A DNA stretch of 64,000 nucleotides from NCBI GenBank assembly GCA_004154925.1, contig QJNS01000099.1:1-64000 (forward strand). The letters run 5' to 3'. The notes below the pieces were generated by a model. That model had not been told where the DNA came from and ran no database searches. It worked only from the letters and a program-made list of their open reading frames with translations. This DNA is from Monosporascus cannonballus (Eukaryota; Ascomycota; Sordariomycetes; Xylariales). The position numbers and the translations under genes are program-made. Positions 26,093 to 36,132 of this stretch are shown one piece after another; position 1 is the stretch's first letter; the number at the start of each line of letters is the position of its first letter.

Positions 26093-26831
26093 TAAAAATT
26101 ATATTAAATAAATGATTAATATTTGTATTTAAGTTTTGGCAACGCCTGATAGCATAAATCGGCCTAAATTATAAGTTATTTAATATATTTAGATTATAAA
26201 TAAATAAATAAATAAAACGAATAAATTAAATTTTGAAAACTTACTTACGATATTATATTAATTATGAATAAAATAATTAAGTTAAGAAATTATTAATTAC
26301 ATAATCAACTTATAATATTAATTATTACAAAAGTATTAAAATAATATTTACAAACGCAAATTTTGGTTTTATTTTAAAAATTTATAAAAAAATGCGCGAT
26401 AATAATTTAATTAATGTTAAAATAATTTTTATATTAAAATAATTACGATAATTATATTAAGAAATAAAAATAGAATCAAAATTCGTACGAAATTAAATAA
26501 ATAAATATTATAATCAGAAAAAATTAAAAGAATTAATTTTCGAAAAAAAGGAAATGATTTTTTTCGTTATAAAAAATATTTAAACAAAACGACCTAGCAA
26601 AAAATTCGATTTTAAATATATCGATTTATATAAAATTATTAAAAAATCTTAGAAAATAATTATTAATTAGAACTTTTACTAAAAATTAAATTTTATTTAA
26701 TTTTTTTGGTTTTTTTATTCGAATTAATAATAGATATAATTAAAATACATATAGCATAAAACGATATAAAAATAAAAAACGAATAAGTATACGAAATAGA
26801 AAAAATATTTAATATACGAAAATAAAACGGA

Positions 26832-26903
26832 TTTACCTAGTACCTAATTAAATGGAAAAAATATCCAAATTTCGAAAATATTTAGAAACCCGCCAAAAAT
26901 CTT
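26832..26903 (+). pseudogene. Chromodomain relic of element E
   Basis: Reads Y-L-I-K-W-K-K-Y-P-N-F-E-N-I, stop, K-P-A-K-N-L: the chromodomain box with aromatic cage Tyr/Trp/Tyr, where the stop replaces the conserved Trp of T-W-E-P (TGG to TAG, a RIP change). Places element E among chromoviruses. Confidence 0.75.
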
Positions 26904-27546
26904 ATTAGCGCCTAGCGCCTATTAAAGAATTTTTATTAGTAACGGCGGAATTACCCGAAATAATAATATCCCAATTTACGAAATCCACGGAAAAAAGCCT
27001 TTAGTTTACCGCATTCCAATTAATGATATTTATTTTTTCTAAGGTTTAAATTTTGATTACGGATTCCGATTTTAATTACGTAAAATCGTTGGAATTATTT
27101 AAGGATTAAAGGATACGATTAACAAATTTGCACCTTAAAACTAATAATGCTAATACTAACGACGTATACGAAAAAAATGCATAAAAGCTTCGGATAAAGA
27201 TTTTTCGGCCGTTAACTTTTCTTTTTTTAATTTTTTCGATTTTGCGATATGGCGATTAATTATAAAAATAAGGATTCTTATTCCGTTATACGAACGACTT
27301 CGACGGACATATTTCTTATAACGAGAAACCTAATTTATTATTTGGTAATTAAGCTGCCGAACAGAATAAAAAAAATAAAATATCGTATTAAAATTTTCGA
27401 GTTTAATTAAATTAGCTAAGGTAAGTTGCTGTTCGGATTTGCGAAAATAACATTTAAATATACCGGAAGATATATTAAAAGTATATGAAAAAAAACTTAT
27501 TAGAAAAAAAAATCTTGAGGATAAGATTTTGGGAAAGGGGAGATCG

Positions 27547-27862
27547 TATTACGACCTGACAAATTATGGCCTTTAGGAACGGTCGTAACGGAGAAGGTTA
27601 AAAAAATTATATGGATTAGGTTACGTAATAGATTATTAGCTTACTGATAGTAATCTAATTAAAAGAAAAAAATATATATACTTATTAATTCCATAATTTA
27701 GATAGCTTTAGCTTACAATAATATTTTGTTACTTAAGGTACCCTTAGTATTACGAAACGTAATACGTTATTGTATTTATTGCTTAGATTTCTACGATATT
27801 TCTGCTAATATAAACCCGTCGACTTAAGGTTTAATAGTTGGTTAAACCGCCTAGCCGTCACA
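27547..27862 (+). repeat. 3' LTR of element E
   Basis: Starts TATTACGACCTGAC, ends GCCGTCACA. It is 70 bp shorter than the 5' LTR, because it has one instead of three of the 35-bp U3 units. Confidence 0.9.
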
Positions 27863-28339
27863 AAATACGTACAATAATCGGCCGATAAGCTATAAAAATT
27901 TTAAAAAAAATTAATTACCCGAAATACGCATTATCTTAATCGGAAAAATAATAATACTTTGATATATAAAAAAATATTTAAGTTATAAAACTAGATATAT
28001 AAACGTAATTTACCGTTATTGCCGTAAAACTATAAAAAGCTAAATATATATTTATTTAAAAAAATATTCCATAAAGCCGAAAAACCTTATTTATAAAGCT
28101 ATAAAAAAATATAATCCTGGGAAACCGTTAACTAATTTTTTATTAAAAAAACAAGTTTTAAAATATATATAAATATACGTTTACAAATTTAATAAATCTA
28201 GCTAATTTTAAAAATATAAGGTTTATTTTATTATATAAAATAATTAACAACTTAAAACTTAAACAATATAATATTATAAATATCTTTATAAATATTAATT
28301 TATTTTACGAAATATATATAAAAATACTCCCAATATATC

Positions 28340-29110
28340 CGTAATATAATAAAATTTTCCTAATAAAAAAATGTTATATAAATTAAAGAAATTATTTTTG
28401 CTATAATAAAAAAACTTTATTATTTTATTTATTAAAAAATATTTATTTTCTTTTTAATAAACGATATTATTATAATGTATTGTAAAAAAAATAAGATTTC
28501 GTTAATTAATTAATTTAATTAATATAAAAACGGTATACCTTAATAAAAAATAAAGATTTATAATAATTCTTTAATATCGAAATAATCAAAAATAAACTTA
28601 ATAAAAATATTTAATTATCTTAATCTAACTTTATAACTAAACTAATTAACTTAATACCTCAAAAAATTTAAATAACTTTTTAAAAATGTTTATAACTAAT
28701 ATTAAGTTATTGCTAAATCCTAATTTAGCTTATTTAGACTTTATTAACAAATACCAAAAAAATCGGTTTTATTTTTTTCATAATAATTAATACGCAACCC
28801 AATATATTTTTTACGGTATTTTAACTAATTCGATTTAACTTAAACCCTAATAACGTATATTATAAAACTGTTAACTGAACTATATTATACCTAATCGAAA
28901 CTAAAACGTTAACGTTATAATTCAGAAATAAAAATTTATTAAATATTTGGAATAACGCCTTTTTCGCAAATAATACGATCGACCGAAAAAGCTTTTAAAC
29001 GTACGTTATAAAATTATTTTTAAAAAAAATAATAAAATAACGAGTAAATAAGTAAAATACAATAATTATTTTTATAATAAAAACGGAATTATTATTAAAT
29101 TAAGCATAAA
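28340..29110 (+). pseudogene. Copia reverse transcriptase and RNase H relic (element D)
   Basis: The only well-readable coding part of element D. The RT box with L-Y-K-L-K-K-L (28360s) is followed about 430 nt later by the RNase H domain, with the P-N-I segment (from R-P-D-I), the D-R-K-S-F segment and a final T-E-L-L-L block (from T-E-A-E-L-L). Gln/Trp codons have become stops. Catalytic acidic residues cannot be checked across the frame breaks. Confidence 0.7.
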
Positions 29111-29823
29111 GTTAATCTAAGTATATAAAATATAAAACATCTTAATTAAAGTTTAAAAATGGAAATTATCTGGCGTCCCTATTATGGAAAACTGCATACA
29201 AAAATTAACAGGTCAATATTTTATAAATTGCCGCCGACCTACTTAAAAATGCTAAAACCTTCGATAATAAACATCGTTAATATTTAACAGCTAACTATCA
29301 CCTTACAACCTAACAACCTAACACCAACCCCATTTCATTATCTTTTATGCAAGTTATAAAAAAACCTTATTTAATTTTCGATTAATTAAAAAATTAAAAA
29401 TTACCTAAGATATAAAACCGTTAAATATATAGTACGATAATTAATATATTATACGGCTTATTAACGCCGATATTACTTTATTAATAACAAAATTGCAATA
29501 TATAAACATATATAACTATTAATTACGACAAACTGCAAAAAAAGACTTAATCAAAATAAATTATACACTTACGAACAATATGTTAATTAATGGTTTAACG
29601 AAAGCCTTATTACGCGAACCTTTTAAATACTTTAAAAAACAACTAAAACTAATAAATATTACGGAAACCCTCGATTAACGGAAAAACGCCTTACGAAAAA
29701 TTTTAAAGAAAAAATTAGCTAATTAAGAAAATTTAATCGCCGAAAAAGAAATAAAATAGACAGCTATAGCTTTAGGAGTTATAATAATTAATACCGTAAA
29801 TACTTTAAGGTGTTAAAAGGGTA

Positions 29824-29986
29824 TATCGGCTAGCAGGAGGTGCTTTAACACCCTATATACGGAAGATTCCCTCTGATCGGAACATATATGTTCCGGGACT
29901 AGATCACCTTAAAGTGCAGTGCGCGTTCTAGAGCACTTGCAACTAGTCATCAATACACACATAACTGATATCCCTTATATCTGACA
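29824..29986 (+). repeat. 3' LTR of Copia element D
   Basis: Starts TATCGGCTAGCAGG and ends CTGACA; same 18-bp palindrome at 29878-29895. Less RIP-mutated than its partner at the outer parts. Confidence 0.9.
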
Positions 29987-29991
29987 CCTGC

Positions 29992-30048
29992 TAACATAAA
30001 CCCGTACGACTAAGGTTTAATAGTTGGTTAAACCGCCTAGCCGTCACA
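29992..30048 (+). mobile_element. Solo LTR C, right part
   Basis: 57 bp, ends GCCGTCACA; joins to 16805-17221 across element D. Followed by TSD cttaa. Confidence 0.85.
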
Positions 30049-30053
30049 CTTAA

Positions 30054-30180
30054 GAGGCTCAAGGTACTTGGCACCTTAGGACCTTTAAGCCAGTCACGTG
30101 ATATCTTGGTTTGGGTCGGATTCAGCTTTTCTTGTGGCCCCGACCGTTTGTAGAGAAGCCAAGACCGTTAGGTCATAACA
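30054..30180 (-). mobile_element. Element A, start of 5' LTR (minus strand)
   Basis: Read on the minus strand it starts TGTTATGACCTAACGGTCTTGG and keeps the CACGTGAC box found in the LTR of element H (61307 onward). It is the least mutated part of element A. The flank at 30181 (atacc) does not match the flank of the other end (gcagt, 5323-5327). Confidence 0.8.
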
Positions 30181-31008
30181 ATACCCTGTCCTTTGACCAA
30201 ACTCTGGGACTGCTCTGCGTAGTGTTCCTCGTCAAGTCTTAATATCCTGAAGTTTTGTGCTACCATGCATAACACCGACGCCAGGTTATATTAAAGAAGA
30301 TATTAACACGGGGGAGCAGGAGTTGTAAGCCCAGTTAAGGCTTGTTATAAGTATACCCCCTTCTCATCTGTTGGCCAATCGCATCTATTGTCCATTGCCC
30401 TATGGTGGTCTAGGAACTCTGCTTATATATAAGAAAGCTAAGAAGTTCCCTGAAGATGTATGCCGGGCGGCCAGCTACGGAGCTGACAGGCCGGTGATGA
30501 TGGTCCAGGGCAGGCTCAAGTTGTTTGAGCATATTCGGTGGGGCCGTCTCCCTAACGTATCGCAGCCTTTCTTGCCATCCATTTAGTAACTATATCCATT
30601 TGACTCTGCGGCGACGAATGAAAAATTTGGAGCGTGGCAGAAAGACTATGGTCTCGCATTTCTCCTCACTTCCGATTTCCTTCTCATATCACAACCGTCC
30701 TAGGAGGGACGTATACCACCGTATATGCTTCCGCTATTTGGTAGCATTTAGATACCAAGACTCTAGTCTCTAGAATGGTTGGCCACCTGCGCTATCACTA
30801 TCACAAGAACCAATAATACCCTACTCAATCTGCATATCTTCTGAATTCCTAAAACGGCTGGGTCTGGTCTTCTGCGGCCTGCAACACTTCCCCTCTACCT
30901 TCTTCTACTGGGGCTTCGTCCATATCCCACTTTCTCCCCCACATCTCACACCTTCGCCTTCTCACTTCAACTTTTCCCAGCTGATCGCTAACTATATGGT
31001 TGCCAGAG
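30181..31008. other. Intergenic, between transposon nest and RdRP gene
   Basis: Normal base composition resumes within a few bases of the LTR end. No gene recognised. 30870-31006 is pyrimidine-rich, as expected of a fungal promoter/5' leader. The last part (30981-31006) has GCTAAC followed by TTGCCAG, which looks like the 3' end of an intron. Confidence 0.5.
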
Positions 31009-34000
31009 ATGGAGTGCTACATGCGAAATCTGCCAAAGGATCTCACTGACCATAGTTTGAGAGGACAGCTCCAACCATTGATCCGAGGTCTCAACATCAC
31101 AGATTGGACCTGCCAGAAGCCTCGCGGCAAGAGTTATGGCACCGTCACATTTCTGCGCCATGCCGACGGCGAAAAATTTCTGCGGCAACACTCGGAAATC
31201 AGTTTGCCTGGGTTTACTCGCAACGGCCAACCACGGTCGCGGTCGCGACTGACCATCCTAAGCATGTGCGTCTATTGCAGCCAGAGCAAAAAGCTTCCCG
31301 ACCCTTTCTTGTTGAAGTCGTTGGCCAACTCCGCCGAAGACAGGAAACTGCAAGACCAGGCCGAGCCAGAGAGACACAAAGCTGTCCTGTTTGAACTATT
31401 GAGCCTTTCGTGTGGCCATTACGAGTATCCTCAAGACGACCCCACCTACCTCCCAGATATACAATGGTCGCCCAATGAGATAGTCAACGGCGTAATCAAA
31501 TTTGCCAAGCATATGATCATTGTCACCTTCCATTATGCTGATCTTGGCCAGGTTCGTCTGGAAATTCCTTACCGCATTATCCACGAGATAGTTGTATCCA
31601 CCCGTCCACCGTCCTTTGTCCTAACCCTCTGGGAAGCTCCGAGGATCTTTCAGGAGAGAAATCAAGAAGACATCATCGAGCTCATGAGAACCACGGGTCT
31701 TTCGAACCACTACATCTCAAGTGCCCAGCGGACTCGTCTGCCTGAAATGCCTCACTACAACGGTGGGCATGGAGAGATCCTCGGACAAACGTTGGTATAC
31801 TCTTTTGAGGTTTCTCCTCAGGAGTTCCACTACAAGACGGAACAGCTGAAGGATAAGCAAGTTCTCACCCTAGTTTACCATAACTTTTCAGTTATTCCAT
31901 GGGTTTATCGTCCCATGTACACGGCAGAAGGGCTTAAGGCATTCAAAGCCGTTCTCGCCGCTTTACCACCGACGATACCCTTCGAGGTCAGATTTCAGTT
32001 CCAAGCCCTCGTTCAAAACGGTTATCTTCTTCCACAGACGGTTGAACAATTGCTTCGTCATCTTATGAAGCTGTCGGTCCCCAGGCGCGGTGCATCTTCT
32101 AAGTCGAGATCACCGTGTCCCATCTCAGCCAATGCCGTCAAGAAGCTCTTCTCGCAGATTTCTTTCCCTGGACCCGGAACAAACGCTAGCGACTTTAGCT
32201 GGAGGGAGCTATGGTCGTATATCGAAGCCAACGAAAAAGAGGTCCTCCAGGGGATGGTATCAGAGTTGTCATCCGAGAGAGCTCGTCAGAATCTCGTCAT
32301 GGTCTACAAAGTGCAAGTCACACCAACCCGAATCTTACTGCAGGGACCGGAGCCTGAAGCAAAGAATCGAATTCTGAGGAAATTCCCCAAACACACCCAG
32401 TACTTTGCCAGAGTCCAGTTCTGCGAAGAAGATGGCCAGGACCTGTTCTACAATTCGAAAGTGTCTCTAGATCAAATATGGAGCAGGTAAGCAGCTTTGC
32501 ATTCCCTAAAGATACTGCTTTACAAGGGTACCATTTGAGGTGTGCTGAGGTAGGGCCTTCTATACTGATATGTGCAACTTAAATCGCCTACAAGCGTAGA
32601 TGCATAAGCTCATTCTGTTCTGCTCTGCTCAGCCCGGATGAAGAACACTAAATGATCTGCTGCATGAGAAGTGACTGACTCCCTATGATCCAGGTTCAAA
32701 ACGGTCTTGCTGAAGGGAATCCCCATAGCCGGTCGGCAGTATGACTTTCTTGGCTTCTCGCATTCGTCCCTTAGAGCTCATGCTGCTTGGTTTATGGCAC
32801 CATTTGTCGATGACGATCGTGGTTTGCAATCGCATATCACGGTGATTTCCAACCTCGGCCAATTCGGTCACATTACTTCGCCGGCTCGATGTGCTGCACG
32901 CATTGGCCAGGCATTCTCAGAGACGCCTTTTTCGATTCCCCTAAAAGACCTTGGCGCCAAAGTCGAGTTCATTGACGACGTCAAATTTGAATATGAAACC
33001 GGAACCCGCGTATTTAGTGACGGAGTAGGAACGATATCCAGAGAGTTGATGGAGGAGATCCAATGGGCTCTTCCCCAAAGGAAAACACCGCCGACATGCA
33101 TACAGATCCGGTGGGCTGGCGCAAAAGGGATGCTCGCTCTAGATGATACTCTTGAGGGCATGGTCATGCGCATTCGCCCAGAGTCTATGGTCAAATTTGA
33201 GAGCCAAGACAAGGACGACCTAGAGATATGTGACGTTGCCAACAAGCCAATACCCCTTGTCTTGAATCGCCAAATGATCAAAGTCCTCGAAGACATGGGT
33301 TGCTCCGAGGAATGGTTCTTCAAGGTTCAAAATCGAGAAGTAAAGCGACTACGCATGATCACCGCTTCCGTCGATAACACGGTTGTCTTCCTGAAACAGC
33401 AGAAAGTAGCAGATCAGATTCGATTTTCGCAGCTTATTCGTCGCCTTCGCAAGCTTGGTATTGATTATAAGAGAGATCAGTTTCTCTGTTCCGTAGTGGA
33501 AACTGTGGTTTTGCGAGAGCTGCGTTTACTCAAACATAAAGCTAGAATTCCGGTGGAAAAGGGAGTCACGCTATTCGGCATCATGGACGAATATGGTTTT
33601 CTCGAGGAGGATGAAATATTCCTTACTTTTGACGGCCTTCCTGGGACGCACTATCGCGACTTGGATAATCGCCAGGTCCTAGTGACGAGATCCCCTGCAC
33701 TTCATCCTGGAGATATCCAGATTAGACGAGCTGTGGTGCCGCCTCATGGCCACCCGCTTCTATCCCTATCGAACTGCGTCGTCTTCAGTCAAAAAGGTGA
33801 AAGAGATCTTCCAAGCCAGCTGAGCGGTGGAGATCTGGATGGTGACATCTACAACATCATTTGGGATGATTTTGCGGTCTCATCGTGCCAAAGAGAATTC
33901 CCCCCTGCTGACTATCCCCGTGTCCCACCTCATGACATTGGCCGTAAAGTCGCCCGAGAAGATATGACCGACTTCTTTGTCCAGTAAGTCCTCTCCACCA

Positions 34001-35495
34001 TATGCTATTGCCTACATTAGAGGCTTCGCCTTCAAGCTTGATGAACTTCTGAACATAAGATTGACTGACTCCCTTATAGTTTCATGGCAACTGATCAGTA
34101 AGCCCACCTTCATATCCGCTCTACAATATTTATCTGATGGCAGCCATACATACGACGGATACTTTAGCATGCCTTTACATTCTTATTGCCTTCGTACTTA
34201 TGGGTATTGATGTGGTGACTGACGCTGGGTTCAGGTTAGGTTTGATCGCTATTAAACATTTGATCCTTGCTGATCAGAAGCCTGCCGGTACTGTCGCTGA
34301 GGAATGCCGGAAACTAGCTGAACTTCATTCGATTGCTGTCGATTACAGCAAAACGGGCATACCAGTTGGTGAAGGGGAGCTTCAAAGGCTGGGGAAAACA
34401 CGATACCGTCCAGACTTGTAAGTTTTTTCCATTCATGCAGCCTAAATATGTCTCAACGTCCATGCTGATATATTGGATAAGCTTGGCTCCGGCGCCTCCA
34501 GCGGAGTTGAAGGATCGAAATGAGATAATTTTCGATGCACCCGTTATTCCTGCGGTTGATGGTGACGAAGACGATAACACGGGCCCGCAGCACTACTTCT
34601 ACATATCTGAGAAGATCCTCGGAAAACTGTATCGAGCCATTGATGAACAGCGCATCGTAAGTGATTCATGGGGTCGTCAATTATCCCTTGTCTCCTATCT
34701 CTGAGTATGGCCTCTTTGTGATGAAGTCGATTTGGGAGTTCACAAACCCTCAGGCCATTGCCCAGTCTATCCAACAAAGCAATCACTGACTTGGGATGTT
34801 GTAGTGGAAAGAGGATATAAGGCGCCGAAACAACAGGTTTGGGCCTTCAGTCTGGGATGAGCTGCTGCTTTACGTCAATGAACAATGCGAAGAATTCGGT
34901 GGCATCGACTGGGAATCAGTCATGCAAGAGGCCCGCGGGATCCGTCAAGCGTATGTGGCGCCCTTCCCTCGCTGTGTCGTATGCTCTATCTAAAGTTACG
35001 GATTCTGTTCCTAGGTATGACGATGCAATATGGGGAGCAACCGTTGACTACTCAGAACATGCCTCGGTGCCAATATCGGAGGTAGAAGTATTCACCGGCT
35101 GCATCTTCAACAAAACTGGTACGCAGACCCGCCGCCAGCGCGATAGGTCGATCCGACTAAAGGACGAATTCGATCGTATCGCCAAGTGGACCGAGTCGGT
35201 GATCCGCAAACAAAAGATCGAATCACGGGTCGATGATGACGCCGATGATGACGACGACGGACGCACTGAGGCTGGCGTATCAGGCCTCAAGCTTAGTGTT
35301 GCCTGTCTCCATGAGGGTTGCGCCCCAAGTCGTGGCGTCACGGGTTCCCGAACTGGCGAAGTGTTTCAGAGCTTTAAAGTCATCGCGGCAAGCTGTGCGC
35401 TCAGGGAGTTGGACTTAGCGATCAAGCGCCAGGAGATCGCCGCTGGTGCGAGTGTGATGGGTGGTGGATATGTCGGTGTCAATGGCAGATATTGA
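31009..35495 (+). CDS. RNA-dependent RNA polymerase (1256 aa, seven exons)
   Basis: join(31009..32486, 32694..33983, 34080..34097, 34235..34417, 34482..34656, 34805..34950, 35015..35495), 3771 nt, in frame throughout. All introns are GT-AG and most have CTGAC/CTAAC-like branch sites. Cellular RdRPs make double-stranded RNA for silencing. The catalytic loop SGGDLDGDIYNIIWDD has Asp 873, 875 and 877; the preceding HPGDIQIRRAV and NCVVFSQKGERDLPSQ blocks are also typical. The N-terminus has an RRM-like fold: RNP2-like CYMRNLP and RNP1-like KSYGTVTFL. Such a domain suggests the RRP-3/SAD-1 side of the family rather than QDE-1, which is a guess. Exon 3 is only 18 nt. The carboxy end has an Asp-rich tract. 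Start chosen as first ATG in frame; an upstream exon is possible. No disabling mutation seen. Confidence 0.95.
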
Positions 35496-36132
35496 GACTC
35501 CACTGCGGAACGGCGGGCGTTTCGTTAGTCGATAGGTCCTTACAACCCGCAACAGTGTTGGAATGAGGGTCATTTGCGAGTACGTTGGCCTTTGAAGTCG
35601 GCTTTGCTCTGCTACAGATATACGACATAGGAATGAGTTATGAGCAATGATTTGAATAGCGATGGATTAAGCTACCACGAACACGTAAAACCGATGTTTT
35701 CTGCTTGATTCGAGCGTTATCTTACTCGCGAGCCCTAGGAGTTGTAGAATCAGCTAGGGGAGTCCCCGTCCAGGGCCACTAAGCTTGTGGTAAGTGCGAG
35801 CAATGTGCCTCATGTATTAATTAAACTTTGACACTTGGGTTGACGCAAATAGAATATTGTCACACCTATGTCATGCTCGTTGCCTGTCCTGTAATCTATT
35901 ATAATGGGTATGTGTCTCTTCTCTGGGGGTTCCTGTGAAAACAGACGTCTAGAGTCTTCTGTCGACGCCGAACTCTATTCTATCCGAATTTCTATTGCCG
36001 CATCCCTTTCTGTATCGTCCATTGGCCAACCCAGCTAGCTCATTAAGAGCCCATGAAATCCCTTATCCGTTAAGTGGTCTATGTCCATGAACAGATCTAC
36101 CCATCCAGCATTCCCAAAGTGTGAAGCGCCCG
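35496..36132. other. Convergent 3' intergenic region
   Basis: Lies between the ends of the RdRP (plus) and GH43 (minus) genes. I see no coding sequence or RNA gene; it presumably holds both 3' ends. Confidence 0.6.

Larger units (their letters stand above)
20783..27862 (+). mobile_element. Element E: complete chromoviral Ty3/Gypsy retrotransposon, RIP-degraded
   Basis: LTRs 20783-21168 (386 bp) and 27547-27862 (316 bp); perfect TSD aaata (20778-20782 and 27863-27867). Domains in order on plus: gag zinc knuckle at 22027-22068 (C-x2-Y-x4-H-x4-C, second Cys mutated to Tyr); aspartic protease with VDCG near 23145; RT with CYLDDILIFSK at 24260-24292; RNase H from 25090; integrase with DFIIKF at 25907; chromodomain YLIKWKKYPNFENI at 26838-26880. 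Frames are broken by many stops. It is interrupted at 24623-25041 by solo LTR F. Without that insert it is about 6.66 kb, a normal size for the family. Confidence 0.9.
17222..29986 (+). mobile_element. Element D: Ty1/Copia retrotransposon, RIP-degraded, split by element E
   Basis: Identical-length 163-bp LTRs (17222-17384 and 29824-29986) with perfect TSD cctgc (17217-17221 and 29987-29991). The internal sequence is 17385-20782 plus 27868-29823 (about 5.35 kb). The superfamily follows from domain content at the right end: a Copia RT segment MLYKLKKLFLL (from the family's LYGLKQSP-LW box) at about 28356-28430. RNase H then follows with TQPNIFFTVF (family TRPDIAFAV) near 28788, TIDRKSF near 28976 and a TELLL box near 29080, just before the end. 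The order RT then RNase H close to the 3' LTR, with integrase upstream, is Copia. Stops occur throughout. Confidence 0.85.

Noticed and set aside
5200..30000. AT-rich block as mitochondrial DNA or a naturally AT-rich gene-poor isochore
   Set aside because: LTR pairs, target duplications and pol motifs account for nearly all of it, and the changes are C:G to T:A within known domains. No mitochondrial gene or tRNA was seen.
30371..30773. Open frames between the transposon nest and the RdRP gene
   Set aside because: No family motif, no splice logic linking them, and they overlap in different frames.
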